57,488 nt of DNA, taken from NCBI GenBank assembly GCA_017522915.1, contig JAFWXX010000053.1, forward strand, positions 1 through 57,488, read 5' to 3'. Position 1 is the stretch's first letter; each line of letters begins with the position of its first letter. The position numbers were made by a program, and so were the translations under genes. The stretch comes from Bacteroidaceae bacterium (lineage in GTDB: Bacteria > Bacteroidota > Bacteroidia > Bacteroidales > Bacteroidaceae). Shown here one piece after another: positions 44,458 through 53,308 of the stretch. Below the pieces are notes generated by a model. The model worked only from the letters and a program-made list of their open reading frames with translations, made no database searches and was not told the DNA's origin.

Positions 44458-44481
44458 GCTTGCTTTGGCATTTTGTAGCGA
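44426..44481. repeat. 56-bp direct repeat, copy B, with further repeat debris to about 44586
   Basis: Near-identical to copy A. A second shared block, AGTGTATTTTCGAGG, follows each copy (44401-44415 and 44550-44564), and a partial third unit start (AGAGATACAAAG) is near 44572. Between lies a GC-rich insert with the hairpin CGACGC/GCGTCG (44482-44500). No gene is seen in 44298-44748. Confidence 0.85.
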
Positions 44482-44686
44482 CGACGCGAAAAAAGCGTCG
44501 TTTGCGACGAAGGAAACTTTAGCTTCCCAGAGGAGTGCTGCTTGCAGCCAGTGTATTTTCGAGGATTTTTTTAGAGATACAAAGCCATATTGTTCTTTCG
44601 CATCTAAATATTGTAAAAACCGTTATAGAAATTTAAATAAAACTCTTTAATGGCAATTCGTGAAAGATTAACTCAACGGTTTGTAT

Positions 44687-44694
44687 TATCTTTG
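44687..44694 (+). promoter_or_regulatory. Probable -7 element for the rhomboid genes
   Basis: TATCTTTG, a full match, 54 bases before the ATG at 44749. The -33 box is not convincing. Confidence 0.45.
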
Positions 44695-44748
44695 TCCCCG
44701 AAATGGGCTTGCACTCTTTTGTGCCGGCCAGGCAAAGAATAATATCCT

Positions 44749-45477
44749 ATGGACAAGATACCTACAGTTACCAAAAACCTTCTGGCGATAAATATCGTCA
44801 TGTTCCTGGCTCTGTTTGCTGCGGAAAGATGGGGAATCGACCTTAACGACCTGCTTGGGCTTCATCTGTTCGCCTCAAGCGAGTTCTACCCGTTCCAGCT
44901 TGTTACATACATGTTCATGCATGCAAGCCTTACGCATATATTCTTCAACATGTTCGCGCTTTACATGTTCGGGCGTGTGCTTGAGCACGTCTGGGGGCCA
45001 AAGCGTTTTCTCATATACTATATCGTGGCTGGTATCGGTGCGGGCCTTCTGCAAGAAGCGGTCGGTTTCCTGCGTTATAGCTCCATCGCCGACGGTATGT
45101 CTCCCGAAAGCATATCTATAGTGTTGAATGAAGGTGCAGCAGCATTACAGAGGCATATGAATTTCGTCGATTCAAGAATGGCGGAACTGAATCTTGTGCT
45201 CAATGTTCCTACGGTGGGTGCGTCAGGTGCTGTATATGCTATCCTGCTGGGTTTCGGAATGTTGTTTCCCAACGAGCGCATGTTCGTGTTTCCTTTGCCG
45301 TTCCCAATCAAAGCAAAATACTTTGTTATCGGGTATGCGATTATTGAACTTTACCTCGGCACAACCGGGACGCGTGACGGAGTAGCACATTTTGCTCATC
45401 TTGGCGGAATGCTGTTCGGCTTCATGCTGATAATGTATTGGCGCAAGAAAGGTAGGATAGGAGGGCCTTATGTTTAG
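44749..45477 (+). CDS. Rhomboid-family intramembrane serine protease, first of two
   Basis: 242 residues, six membrane segments. The catalytic dyad is intact: Ser159 in VGASGAVYA and His217 in AHFAHLGG. Asn67 in THIFFNMFALYMFG is the oxyanion-hole partner, after the family motif near the L1 loop. It cleaves membrane proteins inside the bilayer; substrates are unknown. The second rhomboid gene overlaps its end by 8 bp, so the two proteins are made together. Confidence 0.92.
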   Translation: MDKIPTVTKNLLAINIVMFLALFAAERWGIDLNDLLGLHLFASSEFYPFQLVTYMFMHASLTHIFFNMFALYMFGRVLEHVWGPKRFLIYYIVAGIGAGLLQEAVGFLRYSSIADGMSPESISIVLNEGAAALQRHMNFVDSRMAELNLVLNVPTVGASGAVYAILLGFGMLFPNERMFVFPLPFPIKAKYFVIGYAIIELYLGTTGTRDGVAHFAHLGGMLFGFMLIMYWRKKGRIGGPYV

Positions 45478-46372
45478 TCAGATATTTCGTAAATTAAAGT
45501 GTTCCAGTATTGTTGAACGATTCATTTTTGCCAATGTTGCAGTGTATGTAATCGTCGTTTTCATCGGAGTTTTTTCGGTTCTTTTCAACCTCCCGTCCGT
45601 AGCTTCCGATGTGGTGGACTTCATTGAGCTGCCGGCATCGTTCGTGCAGCTTGCATGCCGTCCTTGGACATTGGTTACATATATGTTTCTGCATGAACAT
45701 CTGTCGCATATCCTATGGAACATGCTGGCGTTGTACATTTTCGGCCGCATATTCCTTGGCTTCTTTTCCTTGCGCCATTTTGTGGGTACATATTTGCTTG
45801 GCGGAATTTTCGGCGGGTTGGCGTTTGTCCTTTCCTACAACATCTTCCCCTATTTTGCACCTTTTGTCAACAGCTCTTGTCTTGTTGGTGCTTCAGCTTC
45901 GGTGCTTGCCGTTGTTGTGGCATCGGCGGTGCGTGCTCCGGGCTACCGTGTAAACCTGCTGCTCTTCGGCAGCGTAAAGCTTTCCACATTGGCATGGGTT
46001 ACTGTAATAATCTCGTTTCTGATGCTCTCCGGAGAGAATGCCGGCGGTAACTTCGCACATCTGGGCGGTGCTTTTGCCGGTTGGCTCATGGCCTCCATGC
46101 TCAACAAGGGCATTGACATTACGGCGGTAATAAACAAGCCGATAGATTTCTTCGCTTCTGTTTTCAGGAAACGCAAGGCCGGCCAACGCAGAAAAGGAAA
46201 GTTTACCTATTCGTCCTCTTCGGCAAAGCACTCGGTCGACTACAGCTACAATGCACGGAAAAAGGCTTCAGAAGCCGAAATAGACCGCATCCTTGAGAAA
46301 ATAAAGAAGGGTGGCTACTCATCATTGAGCGATGATGAGAAGAAGCGTCTTTTTGAGGCATCCTCCAAGTAA
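45470..46372 (+). CDS. Rhomboid-family intramembrane serine protease, second, with C-terminal cytosolic extension
   Basis: 300 residues. Catalytic Ser142 in VGASASVLA (the usual GxSG is here GASA), His197 in NFAHLGG and Asn84 in HILWNMLALYIFG are kept. After the membrane part (about 1-215) comes a basic linker and a short helical domain with EIDRILEKIKKGGYSSLSDD, a DUF6576-like tail found in Bacteroidetes rhomboids, which may guide substrate or complex binding. It overlaps the first rhomboid gene by 8 bp. Confidence 0.88.
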   Translation: MFSQIFRKLKCSSIVERFIFANVAVYVIVVFIGVFSVLFNLPSVASDVVDFIELPASFVQLACRPWTLVTYMFLHEHLSHILWNMLALYIFGRIFLGFFSLRHFVGTYLLGGIFGGLAFVLSYNIFPYFAPFVNSSCLVGASASVLAVVVASAVRAPGYRVNLLLFGSVKLSTLAWVTVIISFLMLSGENAGGNFAHLGGAFAGWLMASMLNKGIDITAVINKPIDFFASVFRKRKAGQRRKGKFTYSSSSAKHSVDYSYNARKKASEAEIDRILEKIKKGGYSSLSDDEKKRLFEASSK

Positions 46373-46399
46373 TCCCTGCCAGTTCTTGAAACGTGTTAT

Positions 46400-46430
46400 A
46401 GTATGCTTGCCTCTTTCCGGCATGCTTTTT
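46400..46430 (+). terminator. Weak terminator candidate after the rhomboid pair
   Basis: AGTATGC pairs with GCATGCT (one G-T wobble) around a 13-base loop, then TTTTTCTTTC. The stem is short, so this is tentative. Confidence 0.4.
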
Positions 46431-46531
46431 CTTTCTTCTGCCGTGTCTTGCGTATTGGCAGAATCTTCCTCATTTACACCTTTAAAATAAAGAAAAATAG
46501 CGAAATGTCGTAATGTTTAAGAAAAAAGCAC

Positions 46532-46539
46532 TATATTTG
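46532..46539 (+). promoter_or_regulatory. Probable -7 element for secDF
   Basis: TATATTTG matches TAnnTTTG, about 48 bases before the ATG at 46588; no good -33 box. Confidence 0.45.
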
Positions 46540-46587
46540 CGCGATTTTAGGCAAGGAACAAATAAATCATAATAAAAATTAATAAAA

Positions 46588-49443
46588 ATGCAGAACAAAG
46601 GATTTGTAAAGTTGTTTGCACTGCTGCTTTCTGTCGTGTGTCTGATATATCTGTCATTCACAGCGGTTACAAGCTATCATGCAAGTAAGGCTGAAGCATG
46701 CCCTCAGGGCAGTCAGCACTATCTCGATTCAGTGAAGAACGAGAAGGTTTGGCTTGGCATATACACTCTTGAGCAGTGCCGTGAATTGGAAATTGGCCTG
46801 GGTCTTGACCTTAAGGGCGGTATGAACGTGATAATGGAGGTCTCTGTACCCGATATCATCAAGTCATTGTCCGGAAACAAGAATGATTATGCGTTCAATA
46901 CAGCAATCGAAAGTGCACGTATGGCATCAATGAGAGGCGGTGACGTGGTTACAGAGTTCGTAAAGAGCTTCAACGAGGCCGATACTACAGGCCGTGGCTT
47001 GGCTTCTCTCTTCGCTACCCACGCTCTCAAGGACAAGGTAAAGCCTAACTCTTCGGACAAGGATGTCGAGGATGTGCTCCGAAGCGAAATCAAGAGTGCC
47101 GTTGACAACTCTTTCAACGTTTTGCGCTCACGTATCGACCGTTTCGGTGTGGTACAGCCTAACATTCAGGCTCTTGAGGGTGGTGTAGGCCGCATCATGA
47201 TTGAGCTTCCCGGCGTTAAGGAACCCGATCGTGTACGCAAGTTGCTTGAGGGTTCTGCCAACCTTGAGTTCTGGGAGACATTCACAGCGGAGGAGATAAA
47301 CAGCACAGTTCTTCCTTCACTTGTTGACCTCGGCAAAATGTTGTCAAAAGATTCTACAAACTCAATCCTTTCAAGCCTGAAGAGCGTTCATCAGTTCAAG
47401 GACAGGAACGGCTATTCAGGTGCATCGTTGAGCGTTGTGGCTTTGGCACACTATAAGGATACAGCTGCAATCAATGCAATGATTGCTACCGACGAGGCTA
47501 AGAGACTTCTTCCACGTGACCTCCGTCTTATGTGGAGCGTCGAGGCACACGACAACGACTCTACACGCACACACTTCGAGCTCAATGCTCTCCGCAGCTC
47601 AGGCCGTGACGGCAGTGCAGCTCTGTCCGGCGATGTTGTTGCCGATGCATCTGCAGGCTATGACAGCTACAACCGTCCATGCGTTGACATGCAGATGAAC
47701 GCTGAGGGCGCAAGAAAGTGGGCAGCCTTGACAAGAAAGAATATCAAGAAGGCCGTTGCAATTGTACTTGACGGTTATGTTTACAGCGCGCCGACAGTTC
47801 AGAACGAGATTCCTAACGGAAGTTCTCAGATTTCTGGTAACTTTACAATCGAGGCTACCCAGGACTTGGCTAACGTGCTCCGTTCAGGTAAGATGGCCGC
47901 ACCTTCACGTATCGTGCAGGAAGAGGTCGTAGGTCCGTCACTTGGCCAGGCATCAATTAACCAGGGTATCGTGTCGTTCATCGTTGCATTCGTACTCCTT
48001 ATGATATACATGTGCGCGATTTACGGTTTCATTCCCGGTGCTGTTGCGAACCTTGCACTTATACTCAACCTCTTCTTTACAATGGGTATCCTTGCATCAT
48101 TCCAGGCTGCCCTGACAATGTCCGGTATCGCAGGTATCGTGTTGACATTGGGTATGGCGGTCGATGCCAACGTGCTTATCTACGAGCGCACTAAAGAGGA
48201 ACTCCGTGCAGGCAAGAATGTACGTCTTGCACTTTCCGACGGTTACAAGAACGCATTCTCTGCAATCTTCGACTCAAACTTCACATCAATCATAACAGGT
48301 ATCATCCTGTTCAACTTCGGTACAGGTCCTATCAAGGGCTTTGCTACCACATTGATTATAGGTCTTCTCTGCTCATTCTTTACAGCAGTGTTCGTTACAC
48401 GTGTAATATACGAGCACTTCATGAACAAGGGCAAGTGGCTGAACCTCACATTCACCACAAAGCTGTCCGAGAACCTCATGAGAGAACCTAAATACAACTT
48501 CCTCAAGTCTTCTAAGACAGCAGGTGTCATCTTTGCTGTTGCAGGTTTGGTTATGATTGGCTCATTCGCTCTCCGTGGTCTCAGCCAGAGCATCGACTTC
48601 ACCGGCGGACGTAACTTCGTAGTTCAGTTCGAGCAGAAGGTTGAGCCCGAAACTGTCCGTGAGCTTCTGAAGACAAAGATTACCGAAGACAACGTACAGG
48701 CAATAGCATTGGGTACCGACGGCAGAACAATCCGTGTATCTACAAACTACATGATTAACGACACAGCAAAGGTGGCCGATGAGAAGATTGAGGTATTCCT
48801 CTATGAGGCATTCATGGAGGGCGGCCTGTTGAGCAAGAACCTTACATTGGATACATTCCGTGATTATGAGAACCGTGAAGGCGGCTCAATCATACAGTCG
48901 CAGAAGGTTGGTCCAAGCATTGCTGACGATATCCGTGACGGTGCAATCGTATCAGTGATTCTCGCACTCATAGCAATCTTCATCTACATACTCGTACGTT
49001 TCCGCAACGTAGCATACAGCATCGGCTCTATTGCAGCGTTGGCTCTCGACGTGCTGTTGATTATCGGTTGCTACTCACTGCTCTATGGCGTTCTGCCAAT
49101 GTCATTGGAGGTTGACCAGACATTCATCGGTGCTATTCTCACCGCTATCGGTTATTCTATCAATGACAAGGTGGTTATCTTCGACCGTATACGTGAGTTC
49201 ACATATCTCTATCCTAAGCATGACAAGTACGAGCTGTTCAACAACTCTTTGAATACAACTCTTGCACGTACAATCAATACATCATTGAGTACTCTCATCG
49301 TATTGCTCTGTATCTTCGTGCTTGGTGGCGACAGTATCCGCAGCTTCTCATTCGCAATGATTCTCGGTGTAGTATTCGGTACACTCTCATCATTGTTCGT
49401 CGCTGCCCCAATTGCATACAGCATCATCGGCCGCAAGAAGTAA
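46588..49443 (+). CDS. secDF: Fused protein-export protein SecDF
   Basis: Uses the proton gradient to help SecYEG-translocated proteins leave the channel. 951 residues in a single chain: an N-terminal membrane helix (about 7-27), the periplasmic SecD domain opening with GLGLDLKGGMNVIMEV, five SecD membrane segments with GMAVDANVLIYERTKEEL (the conserved Asp of the proton path), then the SecF half with SIDFTGGRNFVVQF and AIGYSINDKVVIFDRIRE. Fused SecDF is the rule in Bacteroidetes, whereas E. coli has two proteins. It has its own promoter candidate and a very strong terminator. Confidence 0.95.
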   Translation: MQNKGFVKLFALLLSVVCLIYLSFTAVTSYHASKAEACPQGSQHYLDSVKNEKVWLGIYTLEQCRELEIGLGLDLKGGMNVIMEVSVPDIIKSLSGNKNDYAFNTAIESARMASMRGGDVVTEFVKSFNEADTTGRGLASLFATHALKDKVKPNSSDKDVEDVLRSEIKSAVDNSFNVLRSRIDRFGVVQPNIQALEGGVGRIMIELPGVKEPDRVRKLLEGSANLEFWETFTAEEINSTVLPSLVDLGKMLSKDSTNSILSSLKSVHQFKDRNGYSGASLSVVALAHYKDTAAINAMIATDEAKRLLPRDLRLMWSVEAHDNDSTRTHFELNALRSSGRDGSAALSGDVVADASAGYDSYNRPCVDMQMNAEGARKWAALTRKNIKKAVAIVLDGYVYSAPTVQNEIPNGSSQISGNFTIEATQDLANVLRSGKMAAPSRIVQEEVVGPSLGQASINQGIVSFIVAFVLLMIYMCAIYGFIPGAVANLALILNLFFTMGILASFQAALTMSGIAGIVLTLGMAVDANVLIYERTKEELRAGKNVRLALSDGYKNAFSAIFDSNFTSIITGIILFNFGTGPIKGFATTLIIGLLCSFFTAVFVTRVIYEHFMNKGKWLNLTFTTKLSENLMREPKYNFLKSSKTAGVIFAVAGLVMIGSFALRGLSQSIDFTGGRNFVVQFEQKVEPETVRELLKTKITEDNVQAIALGTDGRTIRVSTNYMINDTAKVADEKIEVFLYEAFMEGGLLSKNLTLDTFRDYENREGGSIIQSQKVGPSIADDIRDGAIVSVILALIAIFIYILVRFRNVAYSIGSIAALALDVLLIIGCYSLLYGVLPMSLEVDQTFIGAILTAIGYSINDKVVIFDRIREFTYLYPKHDKYELFNNSLNTTLARTINTSLSTLIVLLCIFVLGGDSIRSFSFAMILGVVFGTLSSLFVAAPIAYSIIGRKK

Positions 49444-49459
49444 TAACAGCGGTTCATAT

Positions 49460-49500
49460 ATAAGACAAAGGGATGCCGTTCGGCATCCCTTTGTCTTATT
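49460..49500. terminator. Bidirectional terminator between secDF and the DUF2851 gene
   Basis: A perfect 19-bp inverted repeat (49460-49478 with 49481-49499) with a tiny loop, and A/T-runs on both sides. It serves the two converging genes. Confidence 0.9.
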
Positions 49501-49512
49501 ATAATTATATTG

Positions 49513-50796
49513 TCAGTTTTCCTCCGTAATTCTCCTCTTTATGTAATGGTATGCAAAATGGCACTCCTCGCAGTTGCATACCGAACAGTATCTCCTGTTC
49601 AGTTGCAGAAAAGCCTGTGAATCGGCAGCGCAGTCAATCTCTATCCCCTGTTCCTTCCAGCGTCTTACAATACTGTTCTCTTCGCTTTTCAAGAAGTGCA
49701 GGAAGTCTTCGGCCTTGTTGCAAAGAGCAAGGTCATTATGCCTTTTGCCGTATATGAACAGTATCGGAACAATCGCATTGATTATAATTATGTCGCAATG
49801 CCTTGCTTTCATGGCACCGTTGCCGCTCGTTTCCGTTCCCCCGAAGCAAGTATGGTTATACCAGTAGCCTTGAAGGGGCGTGTCCAGCAGCTTGTTCAGC
49901 TCTGCTGTTGTGTCGCATGCTGCAATGCTGCTTATGCTTGCCTTCTGGCCGAAGTAGAGTGCTGCCAGCCTGGCTATCCTCAGGTGAGGTGTGTTGTTCG
50001 ACATTCCCCACTCCTTGTAACTCATCTCCTTTAGGCCGAACTTCCGTGAAAGGAAACGGTACTCTCGCTGCAACTCCTTGAAGTATGTGCTGCATATTGC
50101 ATTCTCGTAGTAGTAATAGGGAATGCTCTCTTCGTTGAGCAGTCCTGCCTGCCCGAACATTATAGCCTCTACCTGTATGGCTCTGTCGCGGTGCTTTGCC
50201 AATGCCCTCATATCGAGTATGTTTCCCCACTCCTCGAAGATGTCGCTCTGTATGCCGAATCCGAAGCTTCTTATAATGGTCCTGAACAGAGTGTCGTCCC
50301 ATTTGCTGTCGCTGGCCTTGAATATTTTCTCAATGTTGGCAGCCTTCTCTTCAATCCGTTCCATCAGCAACCTCGACATAATGCTATGCAGAACAACATC
50401 TTCAAGTTCTGCCATCACCTCATAGCACTGAAGCCGGCGTTCCCGTTTCTCCATCGCATCGTATTCCTTTATGAGGCTGTCGTCGCATTTGAGCTGGAGC
50501 CTGTTTATACTGTCGAGTTCATATATCTCGTCATCATCCCCGTTCAGCATTATCTTCAAAATTATATTCTCTCCTTTCATGTTCACCCCTTTCGTTTCTT
50601 TATTGTTGCACACCAGCAGAACATTGCCGCTAAACATCTCGTCGCCAATCCTTACCTTGGCATTCTTTACCATATAGCACTCTTCGTCCCACGAACCGTA
50701 GTCAATGATTTCGGTCTTCTTCCCGTCAGCCGTGTACAATCCTCTTCTATTCAGAAGCCGATGCTGCCAAACATAATAAATTATCCCTTTCATCAT
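49513..50796 (-). CDS. Divergent DUF2851-family protein
   Basis: 427 residues, resembling the conserved Bacteroidetes DUF2851 proteins of unknown function: MMKGIIYYVWQHRL, VEVIDxG-like (EIIDYGSWD), NAKVRIGDEMFSGNV, then the helical C-terminal half with RIARLAALYFGQ and a closing Cys-rich stretch CSVCNCEECHFAYHYIKRR. In the family members I recall, a metal-site-like block of His and Asp residues follows the GNVEIH segment; here that segment reads GNVLLVCNN and the usual block is missing, with deletions. It may therefore be a degenerate paralogue. It is flanked by its own terminator and by the pgpH-like gene's terminator. Confidence 0.7.
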   Translation of the reverse strand: MMKGIIYYVWQHRLLNRRGLYTADGKKTEIIDYGSWDEECYMVKNAKVRIGDEMFSGNVLLVCNNKETKGVNMKGENIILKIMLNGDDDEIYELDSINRLQLKCDDSLIKEYDAMEKRERRLQCYEVMAELEDVVLHSIMSRLLMERIEEKAANIEKIFKASDSKWDDTLFRTIIRSFGFGIQSDIFEEWGNILDMRALAKHRDRAIQVEAIMFGQAGLLNEESIPYYYYENAICSTYFKELQREYRFLSRKFGLKEMSYKEWGMSNNTPHLRIARLAALYFGQKASISSIAACDTTAELNKLLDTPLQGYWYNHTCFGGTETSGNGAMKARHCDIIIINAIVPILFIYGKRHNDLALCNKAEDFLHFLKSEENSIVRRWKEQGIEIDCAADSQAFLQLNRRYCSVCNCEECHFAYHYIKRRITEEN

Positions 50797-50823
50797 TTGT
50801 GTAGTTTTTCAAGGGCAAAGTAA

Positions 50824-50869
50824 AATGGTAAACCGTTGAAAGTCCTTCTATCTTTCAAGGTTTACCATT
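50824..50869 (-). terminator. Terminator after the pgpH-like gene
   Basis: AATGGTAAACC-(G)-TTGAAAG and CTTTCAA-GGTTTACCATT, an 18-bp stem with one bulged base and a 9-base loop, followed on the minus strand by TTTTAC. It lies between the pgpH-like stop and the start of the DUF2851 gene. Confidence 0.75.
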
Positions 50870-50911
50870 ACGTTTTAACATTATTTTGCAAAACAGGCTT
50901 TTGCTTCTGCT

Positions 50912-52966
50912 TTATCCTTGCTGTTTCTTGTCGCTCGGATAACTTATTCTGGTGTGATATATTGCTTCGAGCCTCTTCATGAACACCTTCTTTATTTTAT
51001 CGATATCCTGGAATGTTATCGGGCTGTGGCTGAGTTCTCCCTCTCTAAGCTTGCTATCGACAATCCTGTTGACCATCTCCTCGATTTTCTCAGCCGTATA
51101 TTCCTTGAGGCTGTGTGATGCAGCTTCCACGCAGTCGGCAAGCATGAGTATAGCCTGTTCTTTGGTATGTGGCTTAGGTCCGGGGTAGGTGAACAACGAT
51201 TCGTCTATCTCCTCGTTGGGGTGCTCTTCCTTGTATTTGGCGTAGAAGTAACCCGTCTTTGACTCTCCATGATGTGTCGTTATGAACTCCCTAATCTTCC
51301 TTGGCAGGTGTTCATGCTCGGCTATTGCAAGGCCGTCTGTCACATGCTTCTTTATTATGGCAGTGCTCTCCTGCGGTTCAAGCGAGTCGTGCGGGTTTAT
51401 TCCTCCGCTCTGGTTCTCGGTGAAGTAGATGGGGTTCTCCATCTTGCCCAGGTCGTGGTAGAATGCTCCTGTACGCACTTCAAGGCTGTTCGCTCCTATA
51501 ACTCTGGCCGCTTCGGCCGCAAGGTTTCCTACCTGCATCGAGTGCTGGAATGTTCCGGGAGCCTCCTGCGACATCTTCTGCAAGAGCTTGCAGTTAAGGT
51601 TCGACAGCTCGATGAGGGTGACGTTCGATATGAAGCCGAAAGTCTTTTCCACAAGGAACATCATCGGATATACGAAAAGCATAAGCACCGCACTTACGGT
51701 GAAGTATATGTACATGTTGTACTTCATCTTCGAGAAGTCCGATTCTATAATCAGTTCATAGCACATATATACTATTGCGTATGTCATGAACGTAATGAGT
51801 ACGCACCTGAACATCTGCGAGCGTGACGAAAGCTCCTTGAGGCTCAGTATCGCGCTCGTGCCGGCAAAGAGCTGCAGCATGACGAATTCATAGGGTGAGC
51901 CAATCATAATAGAGCATATCATTATGGTGATTGCATGCGTAAGAAAAGCCGTGTTGTTGTCGATGAAGAGGCATAGCATCATAGGGACAATTGCAAACGG
52001 AAGCACGAATACGCTTATTCCTCCGTGGTCAAGAACCAATCCTACAATAACCGGGAATACCGTTGCGGACAGTATAGTGAACGTGAACTTGTTCATGCTC
52101 GCAGCAATATTGCTGCGGTAGGTATATATGTATGCCAGCAGCAGGAACATTCCTATTATTACGAACAGCACTTGCCCCATGAATATGTTGAACTTGTTTC
52201 CGCTTGCCTTTGAGTTCTCCAGCTCGTGCATCTTGTCAAGATATGTCTCTATTGTTCGGTATGCCGTTGAATCAATACGGTCGTGCTTGTTTATTATTCT
52301 CTGCCCTTTGAGAATAGTTCCTATCTGCGTGCTGTGTTCCTGCAGTTTCTTGTTGAGCTCTCTGTTTGTTCTTGCCGTGTCGCAAATGTAGTTCGGTCTT
52401 ATAAGTTCCGTCATTCCAAGCTCCGAAATTGTACTGCCGGGTATGCTGTCTGCCTTAAGCAGAATGTCATATGCTTCGGACACGCTTGTGAACATGCTTG
52501 CGTTCATTCTTGTGCTATTGCCGTTGTGAATGACATTAATCTGGCTGTTTCGGCCTTCCCTTATGATATGTATATCCTCGTCCGATACAATTCCGTCGTT
52601 ATAAAGGTTCTCCAGGCATATCCTGTATTCCTCCATTGAATAGGGAAAGAAAGGGATGTTGTATCTGCTGCGGAACTCCTTTAGCATCTCATCCTTTATC
52701 TTTTCCTTATATGTGAAGAACGGTATATGTCCCGATTTTATGTTCTCCTTCTCCTGGGTCACCTGCTTGTCGCTCTTCTTTACAATGAAATCGAATTCTG
52801 CAATAATCTGCTCATGGTTCCAAGTCTTGTCGTATTCGAAACTGTAACTTGTAAATTTGTCTCTTGGCATGAAGAAGACAATTATGCCAATGCATATCAC
52901 TACAAGGCTCACCTGTGTTATTATTCGTGTATGCTTCCCGAAGAAACTGTTGTTCTGGCTGGTCAT
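50912..52966 (-). CDS. 7TM-HD phosphohydrolase, PgpH-like (cyclic dinucleotide phosphodiesterase)
   Basis: 684 residues. One N-terminal membrane helix (about 15-33), an extracytoplasmic 7TMR-HDED domain (about 45-255), a seven-helix membrane block (about 262-445), then a cytoplasmic HD domain. The metal-binding motif HD is His504-Asp505 in GAFYHDLGKMENP, preceded by His475 in FQHSMQVG; later His and Asp residues in EHEHLPRKIREFITTHHGE and ADCVEAASHSLKEY complete the site. Members of this architecture hydrolyse c-di-AMP. It has its own promoter and terminator. Confidence 0.9.
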   Translation of the reverse strand: MTSQNNSFFGKHTRIITQVSLVVICIGIIVFFMPRDKFTSYSFEYDKTWNHEQIIAEFDFIVKKSDKQVTQEKENIKSGHIPFFTYKEKIKDEMLKEFRSRYNIPFFPYSMEEYRICLENLYNDGIVSDEDIHIIREGRNSQINVIHNGNSTRMNASMFTSVSEAYDILLKADSIPGSTISELGMTELIRPNYICDTARTNRELNKKLQEHSTQIGTILKGQRIINKHDRIDSTAYRTIETYLDKMHELENSKASGNKFNIFMGQVLFVIIGMFLLLAYIYTYRSNIAASMNKFTFTILSATVFPVIVGLVLDHGGISVFVLPFAIVPMMLCLFIDNNTAFLTHAITIMICSIMIGSPYEFVMLQLFAGTSAILSLKELSSRSQMFRCVLITFMTYAIVYMCYELIIESDFSKMKYNMYIYFTVSAVLMLFVYPMMFLVEKTFGFISNVTLIELSNLNCKLLQKMSQEAPGTFQHSMQVGNLAAEAARVIGANSLEVRTGAFYHDLGKMENPIYFTENQSGGINPHDSLEPQESTAIIKKHVTDGLAIAEHEHLPRKIREFITTHHGESKTGYFYAKYKEEHPNEEIDESLFTYPGPKPHTKEQAILMLADCVEAASHSLKEYTAEKIEEMVNRIVDSKLREGELSHSPITFQDIDKIKKVFMKRLEAIYHTRISYPSDKKQQG

Positions 52967-53074
52967 AGCGTAATGTTCAATTTAACAATCCTGAATATTG
53001 ATTATTCTTGTCTGCGGGCTGTCCGGCTCTCCTTGTGGCCTGTTAATCCATGAAAGAGCTGTGCCGCTACTTCG

Positions 53075-53103
53075 CAAATGTACTAAAAAATAACAAATAA
53101 CAA
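53075..53103 (-). promoter_or_regulatory. Promoter for the pgpH-like gene
   Basis: Minus strand TTG (53101-53103), 18-bp spacer, TACATTTG (53075-53082), about 110 bases before the ATG at 52966. The divergent region 52967-53308 otherwise shows only the gltX promoter. Confidence 0.5.
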
Positions 53104-53214
53104 TGGCAAAATGTCATTTCTTGGCTTTCATCTTCTTTTCTTTCAATGTATAATCTGTTTGCAGAGCCTTTGAAGCGTCTGTTTTGCAGATAAGTGAAAA
53201 ATAGAGTGATTTAT

Positions 53215-53245
53215 TTTGTTAAAAACTCAACTTATACTACTTTTG
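53215..53245 (+). promoter_or_regulatory. Promoter for gltX-waaA
   Basis: TTTG (53215-53218), 19-bp spacer, TACTTTTG (53238-53245). It is a near-ideal Bacteroidetes promoter with a leader of about 55-60 nt. Confidence 0.7.
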
Positions 53246-53308
53246 TGTAGCAGTTAAGATGCCTTATTGGGTCTTTGTGTCCGGTATGGCAGTTTAAAAA
53301 TCAAAGAC

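Noticed and set aside
53267-53308. Upstream start adding 14 residues to GltX
   Set aside because: The conserved synthetase N-terminus begins at the ATG at 53309.
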